Source: Pelosinus fermentans JBW45
GTDB taxonomy: Bacteria > Bacillota > Negativicutes > DSM-13327
DNA length: 64,000 nucleotides
Direction of reading: 5' to 3'
Assembly (NCBI RefSeq): GCF_000271665.2
Contig: NZ_CP010978.1
Location: 4,246,501-4,310,500, forward strand
The notes under the pieces were generated by a model. The model was not told where the DNA came from. It ran no database searches and saw only the letters and a program-made list of their open reading frames with translations. Made by a program: the position numbers and the translations under genes. This document shows positions 8,574-16,911 of the stretch, piece after piece. Position 1 is the first letter of the stretch. Every line of letters starts with the position of its first letter.

Positions 8574-9476
8574 TTACTGTTTCTTTAGCTTATACAAGGG
8601 CAGTAACGTTTCGCTGACAAACCTTTCATAAGATATGGGCGTCGAGTTGTCTGCCGAGCGTGGTTCCAACATTTGTATATGACCCGCATTCATTGCGTCT
8701 GCCACTTCAAGAATGAGTTGAATGATGTGTTCGGAAAAATTGAGGTCCAGCAAATCCTGCCGGGATCTTTCCTTTGAATCCTGAACGTAAGTTAGACCAG
8801 GATATTGAATGGCTTCTCCAATAATGGCGGCAATTTCGAGCATTGTAAGATCCTGGTTTCCGTGAAGTTCACGGATTTGCTTGCCTTGAAAATCCAGTTT
8901 CAACAAGGCCTCACCGGCAGCAAGGCCAACATCGCGTGTAGCGATAAAAGGGAACTTTACATTGTGACTAAACGGGCCGGCTGCCGTATTGCGAGCTAGA
9001 ATGGTGTCGACCTGCGACAGGGTATTTTCCATGAAGTAGCCTGGACGTATATGAAGTACATTCAGACCGACAATACGGTTCAGACGTTGTTCAAGCCGGT
9101 GCAGGCCGGCGACGGGTCCGGTTCCTTCAGGTTGATCAGCGCCCCAGCTGCTTAAAGATACGGCGTATTTTACTTTCGCTTTTTCCAAAGCAGGCATAAT
9201 TGCATCCATGTTCCGGTCTTGGAAGGCGCGAAAGTCGTTGCTTGTAGCAATATAGTTCGGCTGGAGCATGACATAGACTGCTTTTGCCCCGGCGAAGGCC
9301 TTGGTCAGCGCCGCCTGGTCTGCTGGCTCAGCGACAAAGACATCGGCGCCTTTTTTGGCAAACGTAGCCAGCCGTTCTGCATTCCGACCAAGCACCCTTA
9401 CTGGCTCTCCTTTCTCTATTAAGTAATTTGCCACGACACTTCCTGTTCTGCTAGTTGCACCTGTTATTACATACAT
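8574..9476 (-). CDS. NmrA-like NAD(P)-binding protein (atypical SDR)
   Basis: A 300-residue protein beginning YVITGATSRTGS, a Rossmann glycine motif, with the domain order of NmrA/TMR-like atypical short-chain dehydrogenases (LSSWGADQ, IRPGYFMEN). These proteins sense or use NAD(P)H; some are quinone or azo reductases and others redox-sensing regulators. The catalytic YxxxK is not evident, fitting the NmrA-like group. It follows the truncated flavin-reductase relic and is transcribed away from the AraC gene, its likely regulator. AGGAGG lies 8 bases before the ATG. Confidence 0.87.
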   Translation of the reverse strand: MYVITGATSRTGSVVANYLIEKGEPVRVLGRNAERLATFAKKGADVFVAEPADQAALTKAFAGAKAVYVMLQPNYIATSNDFRAFQDRNMDAIMPALEKAKVKYAVSLSSWGADQPEGTGPVAGLHRLEQRLNRIVGLNVLHIRPGYFMENTLSQVDTILARNTAAGPFSHNVKFPFIATRDVGLAAGEALLKLDFQGKQIRELHGNQDLTMLEIAAIIGEAIQYPGLTYVQDSKERSRQDLLDLNFSEHIIQLILEVADAMNAGHIQMLEPRSADNSTPISYERFVSETLLPLYKLKKQ

Positions 9477-9488
9477 TGTGTTTTCCTC

Positions 9489-9614
9489 CTAACGAATTCT
9501 TGTTAATGTTCCGTCGATATTTTTTGTTGCATATATCGGACGTTCGTAATATGTGCCAACAAACCATACTGGCAAAGGCATTCCAAACGTTTTTGCTCCA
9601 ATGGATTTTTTCAA
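9489..9614 (-). pseudogene. Truncated flavin-reductase-like gene (N-terminus only)
   Basis: A TTG at 9614 with GAGGAG 8 bases upstream opens a 41-codon frame that ends at TAG just before the NmrA-like ribosome-binding site. The first 20 residues, KKSIGAKTFGMPLPVWFVG, look like the N-terminus of flavin-reductase (FMN-binding split-barrel) proteins of about 160-190 residues. The similarity stops after VGTY, and the rest (19 residues) is unrelated, so an internal deletion seems to have joined the start to other sequence. It could still be translated as a short peptide. Family assignment is from memory of the motif, not a search. Confidence 0.45.
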
Positions 9615-9831
9615 TGGTCATTCTCCTCTCAATACTGTGGTAATTGCACAAAAAAATCACGCAGTACTTCAGACATTTTTCTGACTACTCTTATTATCCA
9701 CCATTAAGGACTTGAGGCGGTAGAGCATTTTACGCAAAACATTGCCTAATTCTATCACATATGCTAAAATTCAAATAGGATACAGGAGTAGATTTTTGTC
9801 AGTGTTTATCTAAAGCAGAGGTGAATTAATC

Positions 9832-10761
9832 ATGGCAACAAGTATGGATATAGATAAGATTACGGAAAAGCAGACGGAATTGGTTCAACTTATTAAACGG
9901 TACGCCACAACCGACGGAAGTCATTCAACAGCGATTGCCTCATTGCACTTTTCTCGCACCTCCTATCTAGAAGGTCCTGTCTATGCGGTTCAAGGGCCGG
10001 CCTTGTGTATTATTGTTCAGGGAACAAAAAAGTTCATGGTGGCTAAAAGCAGCTATTATTACGATCCGTTCCATTACCTGGTAGTTTCGCTGGATTTGCC
10101 GCATATTGGGCAAATTACGCAGGCCGATCCCCAATTTCCCCTATTATGCATGAGCTTGCATTTCGAACCGGAGTTGATTTTTGACATTATCCAAAATACC
10201 GACCTATCCATGAGTGTGGAAAGCGATTCGCACCAAGGCATGTTTGTGGGAGAAATCAATCTGCCTCTATTGGATGCATGCTGCAGGCTAGTCAGGCTCT
10301 TGGAGACGCCACAGGATATTCCGGCGCTTGCCGTCCTAGTAATAAGGGAAATATTTTATCGCATTCTTCAAGCCGAACAAGGGGATCTTTTAAAACAAAT
10401 CGGAATCAGCGACAGTCACGCCCGAAAAATCGCTGAAGTCACCCGCATTATCAAGCAAGACTTTGCCAAACCGCTGCGTATTGAGAATTTAGCAATGGCC
10501 GCCAACATGAGTGTTGCATCCCTGCACCGTCATTTTAAACAAGTTACGGCGATGAGTCCGCTGCAATATCAGAAACAATTACGCTTGCAGGAAGCACGCC
10601 GCCTTTTGTTGTCATCGCAAGTAAATGCCGCTGACGCAGGCTTTCAGGTTGGGTATGAGAGTCCTTCTCAGTTTAGCCGTGAATATGCTCGCATGTTCGG
10701 GTTACCACCAAAAAGTGACGCGAAACAGCTGCGGGATTCACTCAGTCTGATTACAAACTGA
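9832..10761 (+). CDS. AraC-family transcriptional regulator
   Basis: A 309-residue regulator with an N-terminal AraC_N-type cupin domain (about residues 25-180; ALCIIVQGTKKF, MSLHFEPELI) and two C-terminal helix-turn-helix motifs in the last 100 residues. The final RIENLAMAANMSVASLHRHF and VGYESPSQFSREYARMFG segments are the two recognition units. The N-terminal type is usual for regulators that sit beside oxidoreductase genes. It is divergent from the NmrA-like gene across 355 bases and probably controls it. A GAGGTGA lies ahead of the ATG and a terminator follows at 10777-10819. Confidence 0.93.
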   Translation: MATSMDIDKITEKQTELVQLIKRYATTDGSHSTAIASLHFSRTSYLEGPVYAVQGPALCIIVQGTKKFMVAKSSYYYDPFHYLVVSLDLPHIGQITQADPQFPLLCMSLHFEPELIFDIIQNTDLSMSVESDSHQGMFVGEINLPLLDACCRLVRLLETPQDIPALAVLVIREIFYRILQAEQGDLLKQIGISDSHARKIAEVTRIIKQDFAKPLRIENLAMAANMSVASLHRHFKQVTAMSPLQYQKQLRLQEARRLLLSSQVNAADAGFQVGYESPSQFSREYARMFGLPPKSDAKQLRDSLSLITN

Positions 10762-10776
10762 TTTTGATGAATAACA

Positions 10777-10819
10777 AAACACCCGGTAAATCGTATGTTA
10801 ACGAAATATCCGGGTGTTT
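10777..10819 (+). terminator. Terminator after the AraC gene
   Basis: A 10-bp stem AAACACCCGG / CCGGGTGTTT around a 23-base loop, 16 bases after the araC-type stop codon, ending in TTTATA. It is a plausible rho-independent terminator. Confidence 0.65.
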
Positions 10820-10874
10820 ATAGCGTCATCATTAATCTGATTATGAGGGTATTACTTAATGGTACAATTCTTAG

Positions 10875-11108
10875 TTTTGGAATTCTTACCCGTTTGCAGA
10901 CATAGAGACCATTTCTCCTCGTCCCCTGCTTTTCATCGCGGGTGAGAACGTTCATTCCAGAGAGTTCAGCGAAGACGCCTACAAGCTAGCAGCCGAACCG
11001 AAGGAACTCTACATTGTTCCGGGCGCAGGTCATGTGGCTCTGTACGACCGGGTGAATCTTGTCCCCTTTGACAAGCTCACATCCTTCTTTTCCAAGTATC
11101 TGAAATAG
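10875..11108 (+). pseudogene. Remnant of an alpha/beta hydrolase (C-terminal 70 residues)
   Basis: A frame open from just after a TAG at 10872 to TAG at 11106-11108 encodes the end of an alpha/beta hydrolase. It has a PRPLLFIAGEN strand, the SREFSEDAY loop, and the catalytic-histidine segment YIVPGAGHVALYDR followed by the usual final helix. No start codon or ribosome-binding site precedes it and the nucleophile half is missing, so it is a 5'-truncated relic. In relatives such hydrolases are often neighbours of AraC regulators and short-chain dehydrogenases. A clean terminator still follows it. Confidence 0.75.
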
Positions 11109-11167
11109 GGATTGTGCTGAAGCTCTAGAGGACTTCACGTGCCAATGTTACTTTGAATAAAACCGCT

Positions 11168-11209
11168 GTGTGAATCCCGTACATCTTTTATCGGGGTTCA
11201 CACTTTTTT
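11168..11209 (+). terminator. Intrinsic terminator after the hydrolase relic
   Basis: Stem GTGTGAATCCCG / CGGGGTTCACAC, with one wobble pair, followed by TTTTTT. The terminator has outlived the gene it served. Confidence 0.8.
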
Positions 11210-11271
11210 ATCTAAATAGAGAACCATACGCTCTTCCCCTTACCTGTACCTCTTTATTCGAAGTCAATCCT

Positions 11272-13620
11272 TTACTTCTCCCAAAATGCTTGAATCAATG
11301 CATTGAGCTTGTTTCCGTTTCTCACTTCTCTAGGATAACGCCAGTGTGCTGGAAATAGCTTTTTGTAATAGTAACTGGAAAATCTTGCATCAATCAAAAG
11401 TACTACGCCTTTATCCTCTTCCGAACGAATTACACGCCCAGCTGCTTGTAACACTTTATTCATGCCGGGATACATATACGCATATTCATATCCCTGCTCA
11501 TTTTTCTTCTTAAAATGCTCCATGATAAGGTTGCGCTCTATACATATCTGGGGAAGCCCCACTCCTATAATAACAGTCCCCAACAGTTTATCCCCTTTGA
11601 GGTCAATACCTTCGGAAAAAATCCCCCCTAACACACAAAAGCCAACTAACATACGGTCACGATCCGGCTGGAACCGATCTAAGAAACGTTCCCGCTCTTC
11701 TTCTGACATGATATTGGTCTGCACTATAGTCTCGGTGTCAGGGTACAATTCCGCAAAGACATGATGCACTTCCTGCATATAGTGATAAGATGGGAAAAAA
11801 ATTAGATAATTTCCGGTTTTCTGTTGGATCACCAAATGAATATAGTGAGCAATTTCACCATAGCTGCTCTCACGATCTTTGAACTTTGTGGATATTTGGT
11901 CAGCTACCAATAAACATAGATTCTCGGTTTTAAAGGGCGATGGGAATGCAATTTTTGCATCCATTGTCTCACCGCCTAATATTTCACAGAAATAATCCAG
12001 CGGTGCCAGGGTCGCCGAGAAAAATACGCTGGACTTGCCCCTCTTGACTGCTTCACCCAACAACTTGGATGGGTCAAGGCAAAACAGTTTCAGCGTAACC
12101 TCTGACGAGGATTTTTCTACGTACGTAATATAGTGATCATCATAGAACTCTACCATTTTCAAAAATATGAGTACATTAAAATAGAGTTCCAACAATGCAT
12201 CATAACCCTCTGTTTTATGATTGTCAGTTAATAAAGCAGGCGCTTTGTTAACAAACGTCCAAAGCAAAGGATAGATTTCCTCCGGTTGATGCAATTGTGT
12301 ATAATACCCCTCTTCACTGCACTCCTTTCTCATTCCCAGCATAACCGTATTGATTTTACCCAGAGTCTTGCTAATACTATGGCCTTTATAGAGGTTTTTC
12401 ACCTTCAAGAAAGAACTTTTTGTTAGTTCTGCGGAAAACATCTCTCTTGCTCGATCCACCAAATTATGCGCTTCATCAATTAGAAACGTATAATCACCCT
12501 GGCTCGTCTGAAAAAATCGTTTTAAATACACTCTGGGATCAAAAACATAATTGTAATCACAAATAATGCAGTCCGCCCACATGGATAAGTCCAAGGAAAG
12601 CTCAAATGGACATACCGTATACTTTTGCGAATACGCTTCTATCACTTCCCGTGTAAATGCTCTCTCCTTCAAAAATACATCGATAATGGCATCATTGACT
12701 CGATCAAAATGCCCTTTGGCATATTCGCAATGATCCGGGTTGCAGATGGCCTTTTCCTTAAAACAGATTTTATCTTTCGCAGTGATCGTAATTGATTTAA
12801 AGTCCAAGCCACATTCCCGCATGGCGTTCACTGCTTCCTCAGCGACTTGACGAGTAATGGTTTTAGCTGTCAAATAAAAAATCTTGCTCGTTTTATTCTC
12901 TCCCATAGCCTTGACGGCAGGAAACAAGGTAGAAATGGTTTTCCCAATCCCGGTAGGTGCTTGTACAAACAGTTTTTTGTTATCCGAAATGGCTTTATAT
13001 ACCGAAACCGCTAATTCACGCTGGCCTTGGCGGTACGCTGCAAAAGGAAAGTTCAGCTTTTTTATAGATAAATCCCGTAACAGATTCCATTCCTTGAGAT
13101 GTTTAGCCCAAACTAAATAGATATCCAACAACCCGTAAAAGAACGTTTGCAGCTCCTTCAATGTAACGATTTCTCTTAGCCTTTTTATTTCATCCGTATC
13201 AATATTGTAATAGGTCAGTTGAATTACGAGCTGCTCTACATTGTTTTGCTCACCATAAATGAGTCCATAACATTTCGCTTGCGCCCAATGCAGGGGATTA
13301 AATTTGTCATCGATCCGTTCCAAAGGGACAGCCGTTGTTTTGATTTCATCGATCACCACATGCTGATCCTCGATAATGATCCCGTCCGCACGGCCTTCTA
13401 CAAGGAATACAAACTCTTTGTATTTCATTTCATATTTCAATTGGGCTTCTGCCAAATAATTCTCGCCACCAGCCTTTTGAAGCTTTTGGTGTATTCTGGT
13501 TCCTTCTACCGCTCTGCTAGTACCCACAAAGCGAGTATCAATATCACCCGAACGCAAAGTATACTCAACTAAGTTTTTGACTGATATGCGAACTACATCC
13601 GGTGTCACGTAAGCTGGCAC
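11272..13620 (-). CDS. PD-(D/E)XK nuclease fused to XPD/DinG-like iron-sulphur helicase
   Basis: A 782-residue protein. Residues about 15-175 form a RecB/Cas4-type nuclease: His44, Asp79 (GRADG), the E92-I-K94 pair in VVIDEIKTT and the QxxxY motif Q114-Y118. Then comes a superfamily-2 Rad3/XPD-type helicase with a Q-motif (YRQGQ, 196-200), Walker A APTGIGKT (221-228), DEAH box (382-385) and C-terminal motif VI region (QAAGRVIRS). Four cysteines between motifs I and II (286, 293, 298, 337) are spaced for a [4Fe-4S] cluster. It should be a 5'-3' helicase coupled to a nuclease, probably for DNA repair. The start is GTG at 13620; a GTG at 13608 has the better-spaced GAGGTG. Confidence 0.9.
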   Translation of the reverse strand: MPAYVTPDVVRISVKNLVEYTLRSGDIDTRFVGTSRAVEGTRIHQKLQKAGGENYLAEAQLKYEMKYKEFVFLVEGRADGIIIEDQHVVIDEIKTTAVPLERIDDKFNPLHWAQAKCYGLIYGEQNNVEQLVIQLTYYNIDTDEIKRLREIVTLKELQTFFYGLLDIYLVWAKHLKEWNLLRDLSIKKLNFPFAAYRQGQRELAVSVYKAISDNKKLFVQAPTGIGKTISTLFPAVKAMGENKTSKIFYLTAKTITRQVAEEAVNAMRECGLDFKSITITAKDKICFKEKAICNPDHCEYAKGHFDRVNDAIIDVFLKERAFTREVIEAYSQKYTVCPFELSLDLSMWADCIICDYNYVFDPRVYLKRFFQTSQGDYTFLIDEAHNLVDRAREMFSAELTKSSFLKVKNLYKGHSISKTLGKINTVMLGMRKECSEEGYYTQLHQPEEIYPLLWTFVNKAPALLTDNHKTEGYDALLELYFNVLIFLKMVEFYDDHYITYVEKSSSEVTLKLFCLDPSKLLGEAVKRGKSSVFFSATLAPLDYFCEILGGETMDAKIAFPSPFKTENLCLLVADQISTKFKDRESSYGEIAHYIHLVIQQKTGNYLIFFPSYHYMQEVHHVFAELYPDTETIVQTNIMSEEERERFLDRFQPDRDRMLVGFCVLGGIFSEGIDLKGDKLLGTVIIGVGLPQICIERNLIMEHFKKKNEQGYEYAYMYPGMNKVLQAAGRVIRSEEDKGVVLLIDARFSSYYYKKLFPAHWRYPREVRNGNKLNALIQAFWEK

Positions 13621-13778
13621 CTCACTTTCTGTCCCCTGTTTAAACCTTTAAAGTGTAAAATCCAATTTTAAAAGTACTATCCACTACTTCCACGCCAAGC
13701 AGCCTATCCCTTTAAATGTTTTACAGGAAGAATAACCCATCTAGCAATTGCAATACCCTTAACACAAGTTTAATTTCA

Positions 13779-13816
13779 AAAAGCCAATTCCCTTACCGTA
13801 AAGGGAATTGGCTTTT
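13779..13816 (-). terminator. Terminator of the BASS transporter gene
   Basis: A 16-bp perfect stem AAAAGCCAATTCCCTT / AAGGGAATTGGCTTTT with a 6-base loop overlaps the transporter's stop codon. On the minus strand it is followed by a run of Ts. Confidence 0.88.
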
Positions 13817-14765
13817 ATGCTGCCTGAAGACGTTTATATAAATGAGATACAATTGTTGCGAGTGGCTGCTGATACAAAATAGCTAGTGTCATAGGAACTG
13901 CTACCCTTGGCGGAAAATAGGTGAGTGCAATGACGAGTCCACAAGCGTTATTACGGATGCCCACATTAAAAATCATCGTTAGAATAATATTGTGAGTCCG
14001 TTCTTTTAATGCAAATGATCCTAGATAACCGACAAAGAAGCTTGCTGATACAACAAATAAGGTAACGAGTAATGTTTTTAGTATGGAGATGTCCCAATTA
14101 ATTTGTGGCATTACGACAGCTGAATTAATTAGGATGACCATAAAAAGTGCTCCTTTTGATGTGGCACCCCCAATGCTGTTAGCGAAATTAACACTCCTCC
14201 CCTTTGTCCAATCATGCAGGAGCATACCGATGATGCTAGGTACCGTAACCATGAGCATAAGGTCGATAACCATTTTACTATAGCTAATGTTGATGGTTTG
14301 ACCAACAACAATATGGAAAAATAACGGTAATACTGTAGGTACAATAAAAGTATCCAATGTTACTGCAACAAAAGATATGCCTAAATCACCTTTGATTAAC
14401 GAAGTCCAAATAATGGATGTAACCCCAATTGGAATTGAAGAACCGATTAGATAGCCTAGGCGGATGTCAGGATCATTGGGGTAGAAGATCATGCCAACAG
14501 CCCAAGCTGTCAAAGGTGTAACAAAATGAACTAAAATCAGCACCCATATAGGAATCCAGGGCTTCTTTAGCACAGTAGTGAATTCCTTAAAACTTGTACC
14601 TAATGCGGTGATAAAGGTCATATAAGCGAATAAAGCCACCACAATTTGCCGTAGAGATGGGGAATCAGTAATAGTAACGAAAAAGCCTAAGAATAGTCCA
14701 GAAAGCACTACAATAAATATGTTTTTGGATAACCAATCATTTAATTGAATAAAGAAAATAGACAT
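13815..14765 (-). CDS. Bile acid:sodium symporter (BASS) family transporter
   Basis: A 316-residue integral membrane protein with 9-10 hydrophobic helices and the BASS/ACR3-like pattern. This includes a GYLIGSSIPIGVTSIIWTSL crossover region and a FNVGIRNNACGLVIALTYFP segment that corresponds to the second unwound, ligand-binding helix. Relatives import organic anions with sodium (bile acids, pyruvate, pantoate). The substrate here is unknown. It follows the LysR gene by 21 bases, on the same strand, so the two may be one transcript. GGAGG lies 5 bases before the ATG. Confidence 0.85.
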   Translation of the reverse strand: MSIFFIQLNDWLSKNIFIVVLSGLFLGFFVTITDSPSLRQIVVALFAYMTFITALGTSFKEFTTVLKKPWIPIWVLILVHFVTPLTAWAVGMIFYPNDPDIRLGYLIGSSIPIGVTSIIWTSLIKGDLGISFVAVTLDTFIVPTVLPLFFHIVVGQTINISYSKMVIDLMLMVTVPSIIGMLLHDWTKGRSVNFANSIGGATSKGALFMVILINSAVVMPQINWDISILKTLLVTLFVVSASFFVGYLGSFALKERTHNIILTMIFNVGIRNNACGLVIALTYFPPRVAVPMTLAILYQQPLATIVSHLYKRLQAA

Positions 14766-14786
14766 TGAAACCTCCGTGCATAAAAG

Positions 14787-15704
14787 TCACCCACTGTGTT
14801 TTGTTGCTGATAACGTTTTAGGCATTTCCTGTTCTATTAGTTTTATGAACTCTTTTAACAAAGGAGAAAGCCACTTATTTTTATGATAGATCAGTTGTGT
14901 ACTCACTTTATCTTCGGGAGATAAATCAAGCTCAAAAAAACTTATTTGTCCAGACTGAGTTTCATATTGAACAGTACTATAGGGCAAAATACTAACTCCA
15001 GAGTTTATTACTATACTTTGTTTTATAGTTTGTATGCTTAGCGCTTCAATACTATTTTTTCTTGACTCTAAATAAACACCTAAGTATTTTTCAAATGCAT
15101 TCCGATAGCTGCAATCATTTTTAGGATATATCAACACAAAATTCTTATTTTTCAAATCATCTAATGAATGCAGATTTTGACCTAATCCCACTATGCCCAT
15201 TTTTTCTTCGACCAAATCTATCGCTACTAAATTAGCATTGTCATGCTGTCGCTGCATAACAAATAGCAAATCGATTTCTCCAGTTAATAACTTGTCAATT
15301 AGCTCAGACTTCTGACCTAAAACTTGAATTATCTTTATTTGAGGAAAAATTTGTTGAAACTGATTCATGATTGGCTGTAATCGATATAAGGCTACAGATT
15401 CCTGAGCACCTATTCTAATGGTACTTTCATTGACATTCTTTCCATTTTTCAATGTTTCAATTTTTTCATGTGCCTTTACTATGACATCAGCAATAGAAAG
15501 CAACTCATTACCTAATTCAGTTATTACGATATTTTTGCCTATTCTCTCAAACACTTTTCCATTCAATTCTTTTTCAATCGCTTGAATATGTATGGTTAAC
15601 GTTGATTGAGAGTAACGTAATTCATCACTGGCTTTTGTAAAGCTTCCCAGCCGTGCAATTGTTTTTAATGTAACCAAATGCCTAATATCCAAGATACACC
15701 TCAT
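14787..15704 (-). CDS. LysR-family transcriptional regulator
   Basis: A 305-residue LysR regulator. The winged HTH covers residues 1-65 (LVTLKTIARLGSFTKASDEL, SQSTLTIHIQAIEKEL), and a periplasmic-binding-like effector domain follows from about residue 90. The more usual start of the family, LDIRHLVTL, corresponds to a TTG at 15692 preceded by GAGGTG, so the first four residues are doubtful. It is divergent from the phzF-like gene and upstream of the BASS transporter, and may regulate both. Confidence 0.93.
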   Translation of the reverse strand: MRCILDIRHLVTLKTIARLGSFTKASDELRYSQSTLTIHIQAIEKELNGKVFERIGKNIVITELGNELLSIADVIVKAHEKIETLKNGKNVNESTIRIGAQESVALYRLQPIMNQFQQIFPQIKIIQVLGQKSELIDKLLTGEIDLLFVMQRQHDNANLVAIDLVEEKMGIVGLGQNLHSLDDLKNKNFVLIYPKNDCSYRNAFEKYLGVYLESRKNSIEALSIQTIKQSIVINSGVSILPYSTVQYETQSGQISFFELDLSPEDKVSTQLIYHKNKWLSPLLKEFIKLIEQEMPKTLSATKHSG

Positions 15705-15862
15705 AAAATCACTTCAGAATCCTTGATCAATTTTCTTTCAAGACATTCCCTATTACTATTTTCAATACTTACATTTAATAAATTGAATTTTACTTATGTC
15801 CAGTTTACCACTACTATAATAAGTAAGAAAGGTAAAATTACTAGTTTGAGGAGGCATAATTG

Positions 15863-16762
15863 ATGAAAGTACATACAGTCTATCAAATCGATGCGTTTAC
15901 ATCTGAAAAATTCAGCGGCAATCCTGCTGGCGTAATCACAAATGCACAAGGATTATCCGAACTTGATATGCAGCGTATCGCACGAGAACTTAATAATTCT
16001 GAGACGGTTTTCATTTTTCCACCCGATGATGCAAGTCACGATGTGAAACTTAGATATTTTACGCCAACGACTGAAGTACCGTCGTGTGGACACGCCACTA
16101 TTGCAGCTCATTACGCTCGCTCCATAGAAAATCAACTCGGATCGGAAAGGGTCATTCAGAAAATAGGGATTGGTATTTTACCGATCGATATTGTAAAAAA
16201 TAACAATTATACAATATGGATGACGCAAGGATCTATCGAATTTTCTGGGCCCCTTTCCACTAAAGATCGTGAACTCTTATTATCATCCCTCGGTCTAGCA
16301 GAAGAGGAAATAGACGAGCGCTGTCCAATTCAGATCGTTTCTACAGGACACTCCAAAGTAATGATTGGGATTAAATCCATAGCAACGCTTCATAATTTAT
16401 CTCCTAATATGAGCATGTTAAGTAACTTAAGTAAATCCATTGGCTGTAACGGTTATTATGTCTTTACTTTTGCATCCCGCCCCAGTACTATTTTAACCCA
16501 TGGCAGAATGTTTGCACCGGCTATTGGTATTTCCGAAGATCCCGTAACGGGAAATGCCATCGGCCCACTTGGAGCCTATCTCGTTAAGCATGGATTAGTT
16601 GAACATGACAGCTCCTTGTTTTCATTCACGGGGATTCAGGGAGAGGCTATTGGACGTGTTGGAACAGTAGATGTAAAGGTAAAAATAGAAAATGGTGAAC
16701 CAACACAGGTTCAGATAGGTGGTACAGCCGTTATTGTATTTAAAACACAAGTAGAAATATAA
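15863..16762 (+). CDS. PhzF-family isomerase-like protein
   Basis: A 299-residue protein of the PhzF/DAP-epimerase fold. It has two similar halves: the first carries GNPAGVI and LNNSETVFIF with the conserved catalytic Glu, plus the RYFTPTTEVPSCGHATIAAH segment; the second has EDPVTGNAIGPLGAYL. PhzF of phenazine synthesis is an isomerase; most homologues outside phenazine clusters have unknown substrates. The ATG at 15863 has GAGGAGG 8 bases upstream. A TATAAT at 15815-15820 is a likely -10 element. It is divergent from the LysR gene. Confidence 0.9.
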   Translation: MKVHTVYQIDAFTSEKFSGNPAGVITNAQGLSELDMQRIARELNNSETVFIFPPDDASHDVKLRYFTPTTEVPSCGHATIAAHYARSIENQLGSERVIQKIGIGILPIDIVKNNNYTIWMTQGSIEFSGPLSTKDRELLLSSLGLAEEEIDERCPIQIVSTGHSKVMIGIKSIATLHNLSPNMSMLSNLSKSIGCNGYYVFTFASRPSTILTHGRMFAPAIGISEDPVTGNAIGPLGAYLVKHGLVEHDSSLFSFTGIQGEAIGRVGTVDVKVKIENGEPTQVQIGGTAVIVFKTQVEI

Positions 16763-16810
16763 TTACTAAACAAAAGAAGTATCAGCATTACGTTCAAAGA
16801 ACGTAAGAAA

Positions 16811-16865
16811 AAAGGGCTGTCGCATTAGTGATATAATTATATCGCTGCGACAGGCTCCTTTTTGA
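16811..16865. terminator. Bidirectional terminator between phzF-like and RNase J genes
   Basis: A long hairpin: AGGGCTGTCGCA pairs with TGCGACAGGCTCCT, allowing small bulges, around an inner AT-rich palindrome (GATATAATTATATC). It has A-rich/T-rich flanks on both sides and sits between two convergent genes. Confidence 0.75.
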
Positions 16866-16911
16866 AACTTTGCAGCATAGATACTTACATCTACCTGCAC
16901 AATATATATTT

